The notes: generated from the sequence alone by a model not told the origin. 64,000 bases of DNA from Pseudomonas coleopterorum (GCF_900105555.1 NZ_FNTZ01000001.1:1-64000), one strand, 5' to 3'. Positions 51,225 through 59,970 are shown, counted from the stretch's first letter. Made by a program: numbers and translations.

Positions 51225-53960
51225 ATGCTAAATCGGAAAACCTTGGGTGCTCATTCGGCCCTGGCCCTGCTGAGCCTGGCCGTCGGCCATGCCAATGCAT
51301 CGACGACCATCAGTCCGAAACAACTCGCCGCCAATGAGCTGCGCGCCGACAAGGCCGCCGAACGAACCCTGGCCAAGATGACCCAGGAAGAAAAACTGGC
51401 CTACATCGGCGGTATCGGCGGTTGGGACGTCAAGCCACTGACCCAGTACGGCGTGCCGCAGATCCACGGTGCCGACGGCGGTGCAGGCATTCGCTACACC
51501 AGCGAAGGCAACGATCCGGGCGTGGTCTACCCTTCGGGACCGAACCTGGCAGCGACCTTCAACCCGCAGCGCGCCATCGACTTCGGTCGCGCCCTGGGCT
51601 ACGACACCGCCACCGGCGGCTACCAGTTCGTCACCGGCCCGGGCATGAACCTCTATCGCATGCCGTGGAGTGGTCGTGCCTTCGAATACCTCTCCGGTGA
51701 AGACCCGTTCCTGGGCGCGAGCCTGGCTCCGGCGGTGGTCAACGGTATCCAGCAACGTGGCGTGTGGGCCGAAGCCAAGCACTACGCAGGCAACGACCAG
51801 GAGACCAACCGTTTCATCCTCGACCAGACGATGCCCGAGCGCGTGCTGCGCGAGCTGACGCTGCCGGCGTTCGAGTCCTCGGTGAAGAACAGCACCGTGG
51901 CCATGATGATGTGCTCGTTCCAGAAGGTGAACGGCGAGTACGCCTGTGAAAGCAAGCACCTGATCGCCGATATCCTGAAGAAGGAATGGCGCTACAAGGG
52001 GCTGGTGCAGAGCGACTACAACGCCGTGGTGCACGGCCTGCCTGCGGCCCAGGCCGGTACCGACCTCGACATGATGGGCGGCCAGATGAACAGCACGGTG
52101 CTCAAGCCGTACCTGGACAGCGGCGAGCTGGACATGGCGACCATCGACGACAAGGTCCGCCGCATCCTCAAGAATATCTACCTGTACAAGTTCGACAAGA
52201 TCGACCCGCAGACCACCCACGACATGAACAGCGCTGCCAGCAACAAGGTCGCACTGAACATCGCCCGCGAAGGCATCGTGCTGCTCAAGAACCAGAACGA
52301 CGTATTGCCGCTGGACAAGGCGAAGGTCAAGCGCATCGCCGTGGTCGGCAACCTGGCCAAGTACGCGCCGCCTACCGGTTTCGGCAGCGCCCACGTCGAC
52401 GCCACGCACTACATCAGCGAGCTCAGCGGCCTGCAGCAGATGGCGCCGAACGCCAAGGTCGAGTTCCTCGACAGCCTGTCCCTGGATCCGGCAGCGTCGC
52501 AATGGACCACCACCGACAGCAAGGGCAATACGGTCAAGGGCATGAAGACCGAGTTCTTCACCAACGCCAACTGGTCCGGCGACCCTTCGGCCACCCGTAT
52601 CGACAGTCACGTCGACATGGACTGGTCCACCGACGATATTCCCAGCAACGGCGACACGGCCAACACCTCGATCCGCTGGACTGGCCAGGTCACCCCGACC
52701 ATCAGCGGCGAGCAAGTGTTCAAGGTCCGCGCCGACGGTGCGGTGCGCGTGTGGGTCGACGGCAAGAAGATCATCGACAACGGCGACGGTGAAAACATCA
52801 CCAACAAGAGCATTCCGCCGACCATTCCCGAGTCCGGCAAGATCACCCTGGAAGCCGGCAAGACCTACGACGTGAAGCTCGAGTATTCGCGCCGCGATGG
52901 CTACCTCTCGACCATGGGCGGCCTGGTGGGCGTGCAGATGGCCTGGGCCTCGCTGGCCGCGCCGCAAGACCTGTCCCAGTACGATGCCGTGGTGGTTGCC
53001 GTCGGCAACAGCAGCGAATACGAAGGCGAAGGGTTCGACCACAGCTTCGACCTGCCCGAGTATCAGAACGAGCTGATCCAGAACATCGCCAAGGTCAACC
53101 CGCGCACGCTGGTGGCGATGCACGGCGGTACCGCACTGAAGATGAGCGACTGGATCGACCAGGTCCCGGCCGCGCTGCATGCCTTCTACCCAGGCCAGAA
53201 CGGCGGCCAGGCCCTGGCCGAGATTCTGTTCGGCAAGGTCAACCCATCGGGCAAACTGCCGATCAGCATCGAGCGCAACATCGAAGACAACCCGCTGTAC
53301 GCGGATTTCCCGAACTTCGACAACACCCGCACGCTCAAGGACCTGAGCTACAAGAACGATCTGACCATGCTCGGTTACCGTGGTTACGACAAGACCGGGA
53401 CCAAGCCGCTGTTCGCCTTCGGCCATGGCCTGTCGTACACCCAGTTCACCTACAACAACATCTCGGTGACCCCGGGTGTGGCGGTAGGCAACACGCCGAT
53501 CAAGGTCTCCTTCGACCTGACCAACAGCGGCCAACGCGCCGGTGCCGAAGTGGCCGAGCTATACGTCGGTCAGCAGCATCCGAAGGTGGAGCGCGCCGTC
53601 AAGGAGCTCAAGGGCTACAAGAAGGTCTTCCTGCGGCCGGGTGAAACCCGTCGTGTCACCATCGAGCTCAACGATCGCTCGCTGGCGTACTTCGACGAGA
53701 AGAGCAAGCAGTGGGTCGTCGATGCCGACACCTTCGATATCAGCCTGGGTGCAGCGTCCGATGACATTCGTCTGAAGGGCCGCTTGGTCAATCCGTTCCG
53801 TCAGGAACTGTCGACCACCACCAGCAACCCACTGCCACGTTCGGCGTTGAAGTCGACCAAGGTATCCCAGTCGCACGACAACACCGGCGGTGTGTTCGAG
53901 CAAACCGAGAGCGAGAACGAATCGAGCGGAAACAGCGAGTACGAAAACGCCGCTTACTAA
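51225..53960 (+). CDS. Exported glycoside hydrolase family 3 beta-glucosidase with PA14 domain
   Basis: A 911-residue secreted enzyme with a signal peptide ending GHANA. The GH3 N-terminal barrel (about 45-320) carries the catalytic nucleophile Asp264 in GLVQSDYNAV and the substrate-binding EAKHYAGNDQETNR. A PA14 sugar-binding domain (about 440-580) is inserted in the C-terminal alpha/beta domain, which resumes with VVAVGNSSEYEGEGFDHSFDLP. A fibronectin-III-like domain follows (about 755-855, GAEVAELYVGQQ). The last ~48 residues are Ser/Thr/Glu-rich without obvious fold. It likely hydrolyses beta-glucosides outside or in the periplasm, and is a candidate substrate of the neighbouring Gsp system (inference). 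Confidence 0.9.
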   Translation: MLNRKTLGAHSALALLSLAVGHANASTTISPKQLAANELRADKAAERTLAKMTQEEKLAYIGGIGGWDVKPLTQYGVPQIHGADGGAGIRYTSEGNDPGVVYPSGPNLAATFNPQRAIDFGRALGYDTATGGYQFVTGPGMNLYRMPWSGRAFEYLSGEDPFLGASLAPAVVNGIQQRGVWAEAKHYAGNDQETNRFILDQTMPERVLRELTLPAFESSVKNSTVAMMMCSFQKVNGEYACESKHLIADILKKEWRYKGLVQSDYNAVVHGLPAAQAGTDLDMMGGQMNSTVLKPYLDSGELDMATIDDKVRRILKNIYLYKFDKIDPQTTHDMNSAASNKVALNIAREGIVLLKNQNDVLPLDKAKVKRIAVVGNLAKYAPPTGFGSAHVDATHYISELSGLQQMAPNAKVEFLDSLSLDPAASQWTTTDSKGNTVKGMKTEFFTNANWSGDPSATRIDSHVDMDWSTDDIPSNGDTANTSIRWTGQVTPTISGEQVFKVRADGAVRVWVDGKKIIDNGDGENITNKSIPPTIPESGKITLEAGKTYDVKLEYSRRDGYLSTMGGLVGVQMAWASLAAPQDLSQYDAVVVAVGNSSEYEGEGFDHSFDLPEYQNELIQNIAKVNPRTLVAMHGGTALKMSDWIDQVPAALHAFYPGQNGGQALAEILFGKVNPSGKLPISIERNIEDNPLYADFPNFDNTRTLKDLSYKNDLTMLGYRGYDKTGTKPLFAFGHGLSYTQFTYNNISVTPGVAVGNTPIKVSFDLTNSGQRAGAEVAELYVGQQHPKVERAVKELKGYKKVFLRPGETRRVTIELNDRSLAYFDEKSKQWVVDADTFDISLGAASDDIRLKGRLVNPFRQELSTTTSNPLPRSALKSTKVSQSHDNTGGVFEQTESENESSGNSEYENAAY

Positions 53961-53967
53961 GTGAAAC

Positions 53968-54100
53968 CGACGCGGCTTGCACCGCTGCCACAGAGGATCG
54001 CAACACCCCTGTAGCAGCGGCGCAAGCCGCGTCAGCGTTCCGTGCAGTATCCCTGACTCAACGCAACACATCTGGACGCGGCTCGCGCCGCTGCTACAGG
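53968..54100. repeat. Second-family REP cluster after the GH3 gene
   Basis: Three elements lie between the convergent GH3 and TetR genes: reverse at 53968-53992, forward at 54009-54034 (GTAGCAGCGGCGCAAGCCGCG) and reverse at 54075-54100. The outer pair could form a terminator-like structure. Confidence 0.85.
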
Positions 54101-54101
54101 G

Positions 54102-54746
54102 TCAGGCCGAGGGGGCTCGGATATCACGTTCTACCTGAGCTATATAACTGTCGAACCGCTCCACCAGATCGACAGTCTCCGGAAACCGCAGCCACTGCAA
54201 CTGCAAGCCATCCATCATCGCCAGCAACTGGTGAATCAGCGCATCCAGGTCCACATCCCCACGCACTTCGCCAATGGCCACCAGATGATCGAGGCGCGTG
54301 CGCATACGCCCGTGGATAGCCGCATAGCGTGACTGGAACCACTCCCAGCCCGGATGACTGTCCACCAGGCTTTCGGCATTGAGCATGCTGAAGGCGCGGA
54401 TCACACCCGGCGCGGTCGCGTTGGAACGGTTGATCTGCTGCAGACCTCCCAGAAAACTGCTCAGCGTCAGCTCGCTCTGCAAGGCGTCGCTGATCTTCTG
54501 ATTGACCTCGTCCCGGCGCGCCAGCACACCCATCAGCAATGCAACCTTGTTGGGAAAGTGGTGCAGCACGCCGGCCACCGAGATCCCCACCCGGTCGGCG
54601 ATCCGGGCGATCGACGCACCGCTGTAGCCTTCCAGGGAAAACAGCTGCAACGCCGCATCGAGCAATTCCTCGCGGCGCTTCTCGCCTTTGGGCGCGCGGC
54701 GAGTGCGGGGGGCGATGTCGGGGGTACTGTCGGTCATGTCTGTCAT
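54102..54746 (-). CDS. TetR-family transcriptional regulator
   Basis: A 214-residue TetR regulator. The N-terminal HTH (about 20-65) includes ELLDAALQLFSLEGYSGASI and ARIADRVGISVAGVLHHFPNK. It is followed by a ligand-binding helical domain with a FSMLNAESLVDSHPGWEWF segment. ATG 54746 has AGGA eight bases upstream; GTG 54752 is an alternative. It is divergent from a glutathione S-transferase, suggesting it controls that gene in response to an electrophile or drug. Confidence 0.9.
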   Translation of the reverse strand: MTDMTDSTPDIAPRTRRAPKGEKRREELLDAALQLFSLEGYSGASIARIADRVGISVAGVLHHFPNKVALLMGVLARRDEVNQKISDALQSELTLSSFLGGLQQINRSNATAPGVIRAFSMLNAESLVDSHPGWEWFQSRYAAIHGRMRTRLDHLVAIGEVRGDVDLDALIHQLLAMMDGLQLQWLRFPETVDLVERFDSYIAQVERDIRAPSA

Positions 54747-54965
54747 GGGCACATCCTGTGTGGGGTATTTCCTGCGTCAGGTGCTTCCTGACATGGAACA
54801 TCCTGCGGGGGGCTGAGGGGTCGGTTCGAGCAAACCCGGTTTCGAGCAAACCTAATGCAGATGGCCTGCGCCCTGCAATGGTGCGCCAGGGCAAGCCACG
54901 TTCAGATGTGTCAGCGACGAGCGACATTAAGTTCAGAGAATCCCGCCGCCGCGCCGTCGAACCGG

Positions 54966-55025
54966 GTCGGCACTCTCTCGATTGGCACTTACTCAATTGG
55001 TACCTACTTGATTGGCACTCTGGTC
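54966..55025. repeat. Four 15-bp tandem repeats in the TetR/GST spacer
   Basis: Units at 54966, 54981, 54996 and 55011 share the core (A/T)TTGGCACT or variants: ATTGGCACTTACTCA, ATTGGTACCTACTTG, ATTGGCACTCTGGTC and a more degenerate first copy. They lie 49-108 bp before the GST start and are the most striking feature of the 54747-55073 spacer. They may be an operator array for the divergent TetR regulator. The period is a multiple of three and the frame is open into the GST gene, so translation through them cannot be excluded. Confidence 0.7.
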
Positions 55026-55073
55026 GATGCGCAGGGTCACCTGCTTACCTCTTCAACAAAACAGGTTCGACCC

Positions 55074-55700
55074 ATGATCACCGTTCACCACCTGAACAAC
55101 TCCCGCTCGCAACGCATCATCTGGCTGCTGGAAGAGCTGGGCGTGCCCTACGAGATCAAGCGCTACGAGCGCGATGCGAAAACCAATCTCGCGCCCGCCG
55201 AGCTCAAGGCCGTTCATCCATTGGGCAAATCGCCGATGATCCAGGACGGTCCGCATACCATCATCGAGTCCGGCGCCATCGTCGATTACCTGATCCGTCG
55301 TCATGGCCATGGCGCGCTGCAACCTGATCCGGCCAGCGCCACCTACGACGAATACGTGCAGTGGCTGCACTTCGCCGAAGGCTCGGCGATGCTGCCGCTG
55401 ATGCTCAATCTGTACGTGGGCCGTCTGGGCGACGCTGGCGCGCCGCTGCATCCACGTATCGAATCGGAGTTGGAGAACTACCTGGGCTATCTGAATACCG
55501 CCCTCAGCCTGACCCCTTACCTGGTGGGCGAAGAGCTGACCGGCGCCGACGTGCAGATGAGCTTCGTCGGCGAACTGGCCAAGGCCCAGGGCAAGCTGGA
55601 TGCCTATCCGCACCTGTCGGCCTGGGTCGAACGCCTGCAGGCGCGTCCGGCTTACCAGAAAGCGATCGAGCAGGGCGGCGAGTACAAGTTCGCCAAGTGA
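55074..55700 (+). CDS. Glutathione S-transferase
   Basis: A 208-residue GST with the N-terminal thioredoxin-fold domain (ITVHHLNNSRSQRIIWLLEELGVPYE, about 1-80, with Ser10/Ser12 near the usual catalytic position and the cis-Pro/ESGAI glutathione-binding segment) and an all-helical C-terminal domain (about 90-205). It resembles the Gst/YfcG-like bacterial class that detoxifies electrophiles or peroxides. ATG 55074 gives the normal family start. It is divergent from the TetR gene. Confidence 0.93.
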   Translation: MITVHHLNNSRSQRIIWLLEELGVPYEIKRYERDAKTNLAPAELKAVHPLGKSPMIQDGPHTIIESGAIVDYLIRRHGHGALQPDPASATYDEYVQWLHFAEGSAMLPLMLNLYVGRLGDAGAPLHPRIESELENYLGYLNTALSLTPYLVGEELTGADVQMSFVGELAKAQGKLDAYPHLSAWVERLQARPAYQKAIEQGGEYKFAK

Positions 55701-55712
55701 CCGCGGCATGCG

Positions 55713-57311
55713 TCAGGCCGGCAGCAGCTTCTTGCAGCCGTCCTTGCGCGTCGGGTACTGGGTGCACTTGCGCGCCAGTTCCTTGACCTGCGCATCGTCC
55801 TTGAGCTGTTGGTTCGCCGCCAGCTTCTCGGTGATGAACAGCTCCTCGGAACCCAGCGTGCGTTCGGCCTGAGCGATCATCGCCAGGGCCGCATGCGGAT
55901 CCTTGTTGAGCAGATGATGGGCAATCATCAGGTCATACAATTCGGGGCTGGCCAATGACCAGTCCTTGATCGCCTGCAATGCCTGCAACGCCTCCCGGCG
56001 CTTGCCTTCGGCCATCTCCACACTGAACTGCGCACGACGAATACCCGGCTGGTCGCGCACCGGCGAGGCCAACGCACGTTCGCTGAACAGGCGAGCTTCC
56101 CGCACCTGTCGCTGTTCCAGGGCCACCGTGGCGGCGTAGGCATCCTTGTACGCCTGCAACGACGGCGCCACCGCAGTGGAGGCGCGCAGCTGCTGCCAGC
56201 CATCCGCATTCACCCGTGCGCGGCGCTGCCCGTCGTACTGCCGTTGCAGGTACTGACGCAGTTCGGTATCGCGATCCAGCGGCGACATGTGCGAGCGCTG
56301 AAAGTATTGACCTGCGGCGCTAATGCCGGTGGTCAGACCCTGATTGAGGGTGACCCCAACCTCCTTGACCAGACGATCGACCTGCAGATTTTTCACCGAC
56401 TCCTGCAGGGCGTCCTTGCGCGCCGTGGCAAAGCTGCCGAGCAAGGATTGCTGCTTGCCTTGGAAATCGCTCAGGCGTTGCAGGCTGTGGCTGGCCGCCC
56501 GCGGCGCGTAGCCAGCCTTGATCATCAGGTCCGCGCCCAGCAGATCGGCCTGATCTTCCTGGGTGCGGCCCCAGGCGGTGCTCCAGATGTTCTCCGAAAA
56601 GCTGTTGATCAAGGCGGTGTACAGCACCGTATTGCTGACGGTCTTCTGGGTGCGCTGGGGGTCCTTGCTGACGAACTTCAACGTGTCCGAGCGATGATCG
56701 ACCCGGGTATCGGCGACCTTGGCCGCGAGCACGATCGAGGTCGCCACGTTGGTCAGCATCGCGTTCTGTTGCTGGAAGGCCGCGCGTCGGTCGTGGTGGT
56801 GCAGCAGCACATGGCTCATTTCATGGCCCAGCATCGCGGCGATTTCGTCTTCGCTCTGGACGTTGTCGAGCATGCCCAGCGGCACGAACAGATTGCCGAA
56901 CGGATCGGCCGAAGGACCGAAGCCGTAGCTGTCGATCACCTTGACCTGCAAGGCCGGCAGCTCGCCGGGCCAACCCTTGCCCAGGCGGGTGACGATGCCT
57001 TGCAGATACGCCTGCAAGGGCGGAATCAGCACCACGTTGTGCTGACGGATCTCGCCGGCCGGGATGGCCATACCGTCGTAGCTCAAGCGCTGCGCCGTGA
57101 CCCGCTGCGGGTCGAGCTTGTAGTACTGGCGCACGTCGGCGGTATCCAGGTAGCGACCCTGGACCTGGGACTGGGTCGAAGGCCCTACCAGATTCATGAA
57201 GGCCGCATCGGCGCCCTTGAGCGTGCCGCAGCCGCCAAGCAGAAGGCAGCCGATAGCGCCGAATACCAGGCCGATGCCATGACCGCGCGGGTGTGTCATT
57301 GGCCGGATCAT
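55713..57311 (-). CDS. M48-family metalloprotease lipoprotein with TPR-like C-terminus
   Basis: A 532-residue outer- or inner-membrane lipoprotein (lipobox LLLGGC near residue 23). It carries a peptidase M48 domain with the zinc motif HEMSHVLLHHH and the downstream zinc-ligand region WGRTQEDQADLLGADLMIKAGY. The second half (about 340-515) is helical with repeat-like segments (KDAYAATVALEQRQVREARLFSERALA) resembling TPRs, as in BepA. BepA-type proteases act in outer-membrane protein assembly quality control. ATG 57311 overlaps the previous stop (ATGA). It is the last gene of a three-gene operon with CHASE2. Confidence 0.88.
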   Translation of the reverse strand: MIRPMTHPRGHGIGLVFGAIGCLLLGGCGTLKGADAAFMNLVGPSTQSQVQGRYLDTADVRQYYKLDPQRVTAQRLSYDGMAIPAGEIRQHNVVLIPPLQAYLQGIVTRLGKGWPGELPALQVKVIDSYGFGPSADPFGNLFVPLGMLDNVQSEDEIAAMLGHEMSHVLLHHHDRRAAFQQQNAMLTNVATSIVLAAKVADTRVDHRSDTLKFVSKDPQRTQKTVSNTVLYTALINSFSENIWSTAWGRTQEDQADLLGADLMIKAGYAPRAASHSLQRLSDFQGKQQSLLGSFATARKDALQESVKNLQVDRLVKEVGVTLNQGLTTGISAAGQYFQRSHMSPLDRDTELRQYLQRQYDGQRRARVNADGWQQLRASTAVAPSLQAYKDAYAATVALEQRQVREARLFSERALASPVRDQPGIRRAQFSVEMAEGKRREALQALQAIKDWSLASPELYDLMIAHHLLNKDPHAALAMIAQAERTLGSEELFITEKLAANQQLKDDAQVKELARKCTQYPTRKDGCKKLLPA

Positions 57312-57667
57312 GGCTTGTTGCAGCCTGAACCGAAGCCGATGGTCGAGGCATTGCGGGTGTCGGCTTTCTGGCTGTTGGACAGGCGCTCGCACGGCGTGGT
57401 GACGATCTTGCCTTCATTCAAGCGCAGGTCCATGGTGTCCAGCCAGACCTTGCGTCCGCCGAGCTCGACCTGCACCAGCTCCAGGTTCGGATTGCTCTCC
57501 AGCACCGGTAGCGGCGGCTTGGGCGCGTCCTTGAGGGCCAGCGTACCCTGGGATTTGCCGTGCGCATCGAGCAGCGTCAGCGGATCCGCCTCGAAAGCCT
57601 CCACGGTGGCGGCAAACACGCCGGGGCTGCACAGCGCAGCCAATAGCAGAAAAGTGGTTCTGGTCAT
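57308..57667 (-). CDS. Small exported protein of unknown function
   Basis: A 119-residue protein with a signal peptide (MTRTTFLLLAALCSPGVFA, then ATVEAF). The mature part contains ESNPNLELVQVELGGRKVWLDTMDLRLN, a short strand pattern, and two Cys (TTPCERLSN and the C-terminal GSGCNKP) that could form a disulfide. ATG 57667 has AGGA eight bases upstream. It overlaps both neighbours by 4 nt, so it is made together with the CHASE2 and M48 proteins. I do not recognise a named family. Confidence 0.82.
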   Translation of the reverse strand: MTRTTFLLLAALCSPGVFAATVEAFEADPLTLLDAHGKSQGTLALKDAPKPPLPVLESNPNLELVQVELGGRKVWLDTMDLRLNEGKIVTTPCERLSNSQKADTRNASTIGFGSGCNKP

Positions 57668-59037
57668 CCTTGAGTTCCTTTGAGAAGTGAAATACGGACG
57701 CGCCTGCGTCGAGCGAAGCCGCGCAGAAGCGACCGCCATTGCCGCCTGACAAACTGGCTGATCGGCTCTGCAATGATGGAAAGGGACAGCACGGCGATGG
57801 CCAGCACATTGGCCGGACTGATGTTGTTCCTCCACAGCCCCCAGCACATCGCGGCCAGCGCCACCTGGACGACGGCCCACCAGAACAGCGGTGCGCGCCA
57901 GCTTCGGGCGCGGCGATGACGGCGCCGCCGGTACCAGGCGCGCAAGCCGACGATGACGATGACAAAACCCAGTTGCACCAGGTCCAGCCAACTGATCGAC
58001 AGCCAGGCATAAGGCTGCGGATCGCGTTGATACGTGTCGTGGTAGGTCACCAGGTTGTCCAGCGCCATGGCGTGCAGGTACACCCCCGGCAGCAGGCCGT
58101 GCACCGGCGTTTGGGCCAGGTCACCGGCCGACGTGATCTCGGCACCCACCAGCACCAGCTTGTCGCCGAGCATCTGCCGCAACAGCGCACGATCCTCCGG
58201 CGAATTGGCTTCCAGGGCACTGGCCTTGAGCGTGAGGGTGTAGGCGCAGCTGGCTGGGGCGCTGTCGCCGAACTTCCAGAAGATCGCCTGCCACAGCTGG
58301 ATGTACCAGGCGGTGTCGTCAATCGAACACTCCGCCACCGAGGTAGACCGCGCTTGCAGGGGCGACAGCGTCGTTCCCCAGCGCAGCGCCATCGGTGGGC
58401 GTTGCGCGGCCTCGGCGGCATCCACCGGCAGCCCGGCACAGTCGCGGTCGCGGCAGAACTCGCGGTACAGGCCCAGTGCTGGGGTTTCGAGCAGTCCTTG
58501 CGAAGTCTCGACGGCCAGCGGGTACCTGTCGCCAACATCGCTCCACTTGACCAGGGCGCGACGGGTCATCCGATCCAGCGAGTCCAGGGCATTGGCCTGG
58601 CCGTCGACGCCGCGCCGGTCGCCGGTATTGGCCAGCAGCAGCGCGATGCCTTGTTCCCGATAGCGCTCGAAGACATTCACCAGCAGCTGGCTGCCGTTGT
58701 CGGCGTCATTGGGTGCATGGTCGTGGCTGTACATCAAGTCCACGAACACAGCCCGTGGCTTGTAGGCGAGCAGGCGTTTGAACAACTGGCTTTGCTGCGC
58801 GTAGGGCAGGGGCCAGAAGGTGGCGTTGTGCATGAGGTAGGCGTCGTCGATCAGCACCACGACCACCTGCTGTTGACCGGTGTCCGGGTAGCTGCTGGCG
58901 GTGATGCGATTGATCCACTGCGAAGACGCAGCATCGCTGGCACTGGACAGCCCGAAAGGATCGAGCAGTGCAATGCAGCCTATGACCAGGCCGAGCAGCA
59001 CTTGCCCCAGCCAGAAGCGAAAATAATTAGCCTTCAT
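57664..59037 (-). CDS. CHASE2-domain membrane protein without an output domain
   Basis: A 457-residue membrane protein. After an N-terminal helix (WLGQVLLGLVIGCIALL) comes a large extracytoplasmic CHASE2 sensor domain (about 40-345, with VVVVLIDDAYL, RAVFVDLMYSHDHAP, DKLVLVGAEITSAGDLAQTPVHG and LPGVYLHAMALDNLVTY). Three C-terminal membrane helices follow, plus a short Arg-rich cytoplasmic tail. No histidine kinase, GGDEF, EAL or cyclase domain is present. It leads the coupled operon with the exported small protein and M48 protease, suggesting that sensed signals are relayed through protein contact rather than a classic output domain. Confidence 0.88.
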   Translation of the reverse strand: MKANYFRFWLGQVLLGLVIGCIALLDPFGLSSASDAASSQWINRITASSYPDTGQQQVVVVLIDDAYLMHNATFWPLPYAQQSQLFKRLLAYKPRAVFVDLMYSHDHAPNDADNGSQLLVNVFERYREQGIALLLANTGDRRGVDGQANALDSLDRMTRRALVKWSDVGDRYPLAVETSQGLLETPALGLYREFCRDRDCAGLPVDAAEAAQRPPMALRWGTTLSPLQARSTSVAECSIDDTAWYIQLWQAIFWKFGDSAPASCAYTLTLKASALEANSPEDRALLRQMLGDKLVLVGAEITSAGDLAQTPVHGLLPGVYLHAMALDNLVTYHDTYQRDPQPYAWLSISWLDLVQLGFVIVIVGLRAWYRRRRHRRARSWRAPLFWWAVVQVALAAMCWGLWRNNISPANVLAIAVLSLSIIAEPISQFVRRQWRSLLRGFARRRRVRISLLKGTQG

Positions 59038-59263
59038 CCGTGGCCTGATCAGCGATTCCTTGTGTGTCGGCTTTGTAAAGGAAGTGGACAGATGATGTCA
59101 AGGCGATGGCAGGCGGCGTTGCGCGCGGCTGAATAGGGTTATTCTTTAATTCCCTTGCCAAACTCATGCACCGCGTCGGCGCGATCAAGAACAAACCGGC
59201 CTCCAGGCAGATTTACTTTTTCAAGGACGCCAAGCCGTTGCAGGGGAGTTGAGAGCAGCGCAG

Positions 59264-59554
59264 TCAGGAACCCCGCACTGCAAATGGCTCGATCGGCGGC
59301 TGCTCGCGGTGCTCCGCCTGCCATAGATCCCAATCGGCCTGAATGGCCAGCCACGTCCGCGCCTTGCCGATGCCGGCACGTTCCAGGCGTACGGCGAGGT
59401 CCGGACTGATAGGTGCATGGCCGTGCAGGATTCGCGACAGGGTTTCCCGGGCATAACCCAGACGACGGGCGAATTCGGCGATCTTGATGTTCAAGGCCGG
59501 AAGTACATCTTCCAGCAACGCTTCGCCGGGATGAGGAGGGTTGTGCATAGGCAT
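59264..59554 (-). CDS. higA: HigA-family antitoxin (XRE/Cro-like)
   Basis: A 96-residue protein with the HigA/VapI N-terminal HPGEALLEDVL and a helix-turn-helix (LNIKIAEFARRLGYARETLSRILHG). It neutralises HigB by complex formation and represses the operon. It begins 13 nt after the higB stop. Toxin-first order is characteristic of higBA. Confidence 0.9.
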   Translation of the reverse strand: MPMHNPPHPGEALLEDVLPALNIKIAEFARRLGYARETLSRILHGHAPISPDLAVRLERAGIGKARTWLAIQADWDLWQAEHREQPPIEPFAVRGS

Positions 59555-59567
59555 GGCGCATTAATCC

Positions 59568-59846
59568 TTAGTGATAGTCGAGGTAATCAAGCAGTTCGAC
59601 GTCGCCGTCATCGAAGCGAAAGATCAGCCGCCAATTACCGCTGACTGTCACCGACCAAAATGTCACGAGATCGCCCTTGAGCGGGTGGAGTCTCCACCCA
59701 GGTATATCGACGTCGCCAGCATCGATGGCGCGATCGAGAATCGGTAGGATGCGGGCCAGACGTTTGGCATGATCGGCGCGGATACCTTTGGTTGATCCGG
59801 TCTCGAAATAGACCTTGATGCCTTTGTGTCGAAAGCTTTTTATCAT
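59568..59846 (-). CDS. higB: HigB-family mRNA interferase toxin (RelE fold)
   Basis: A 92-residue RelE/HigB toxin starting MIKSFRHKGIKVYFETGSTKGI, with the core RLARILPILDRAI, the LHPLKGDLVTFWSVTVSGNWR segment and a C-terminal VELLDYLDYH; the SVTVSGNWRLIFRF strand contains the conserved catalytic-region Arg. It cleaves translated mRNA in relatives. ATG 59846 has GGAG six bases upstream and lies next to an inverted repeat likely bound by the antitoxin complex. Confidence 0.9.
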   Translation of the reverse strand: MIKSFRHKGIKVYFETGSTKGIRADHAKRLARILPILDRAIDAGDVDIPGWRLHPLKGDLVTFWSVTVSGNWRLIFRFDDGDVELLDYLDYH

Positions 59847-59855
59847 GCTCACTCC

Positions 59856-59872
59856 GTGATGTAAATGATCAC
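59856..59872 (-). promoter_or_regulatory. Inverted repeat at the higBA start (candidate autoregulatory operator)
   Basis: GTGAT (59856-59860) and ATCAC (59868-59872) flank a 7-bp AT-rich spacer just upstream of the higB ribosome-binding site. Position fits binding by HigA or the HigBA complex. Confidence 0.45.
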
Positions 59873-59970
59873 GCTTCCGGTGCGTGCCTGGCACAGCCTA
59901 CCGCCATTTCGGAAAGTCTCTGAACATCTGGCTGTTTCCAGATATGGTTCGAAGCCGGATGCCCAGGCAT

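Noticed and set aside
51225..53534. 768-codon minus-strand frame inside the GH3 gene
   Set aside because: It is an antisense shadow: Val/Asp/His-rich low-complexity composition and no recognisable domain, while the plus-strand gene has complete GH3, PA14 and FnIII-like domains.
54855..55700. N-terminally extended GST (281 codons)
   Set aside because: The extension translates the 15-bp repeats and has no GST homology; the conserved start MITVHHL is at 55074.
59922..59950. Hairpin GAACATCTGG...CCAGATATGGTTC as a terminator
   Set aside because: The inner 6-bp arms match but the outer arms are out of register, no T-run follows, and no gene ends there.
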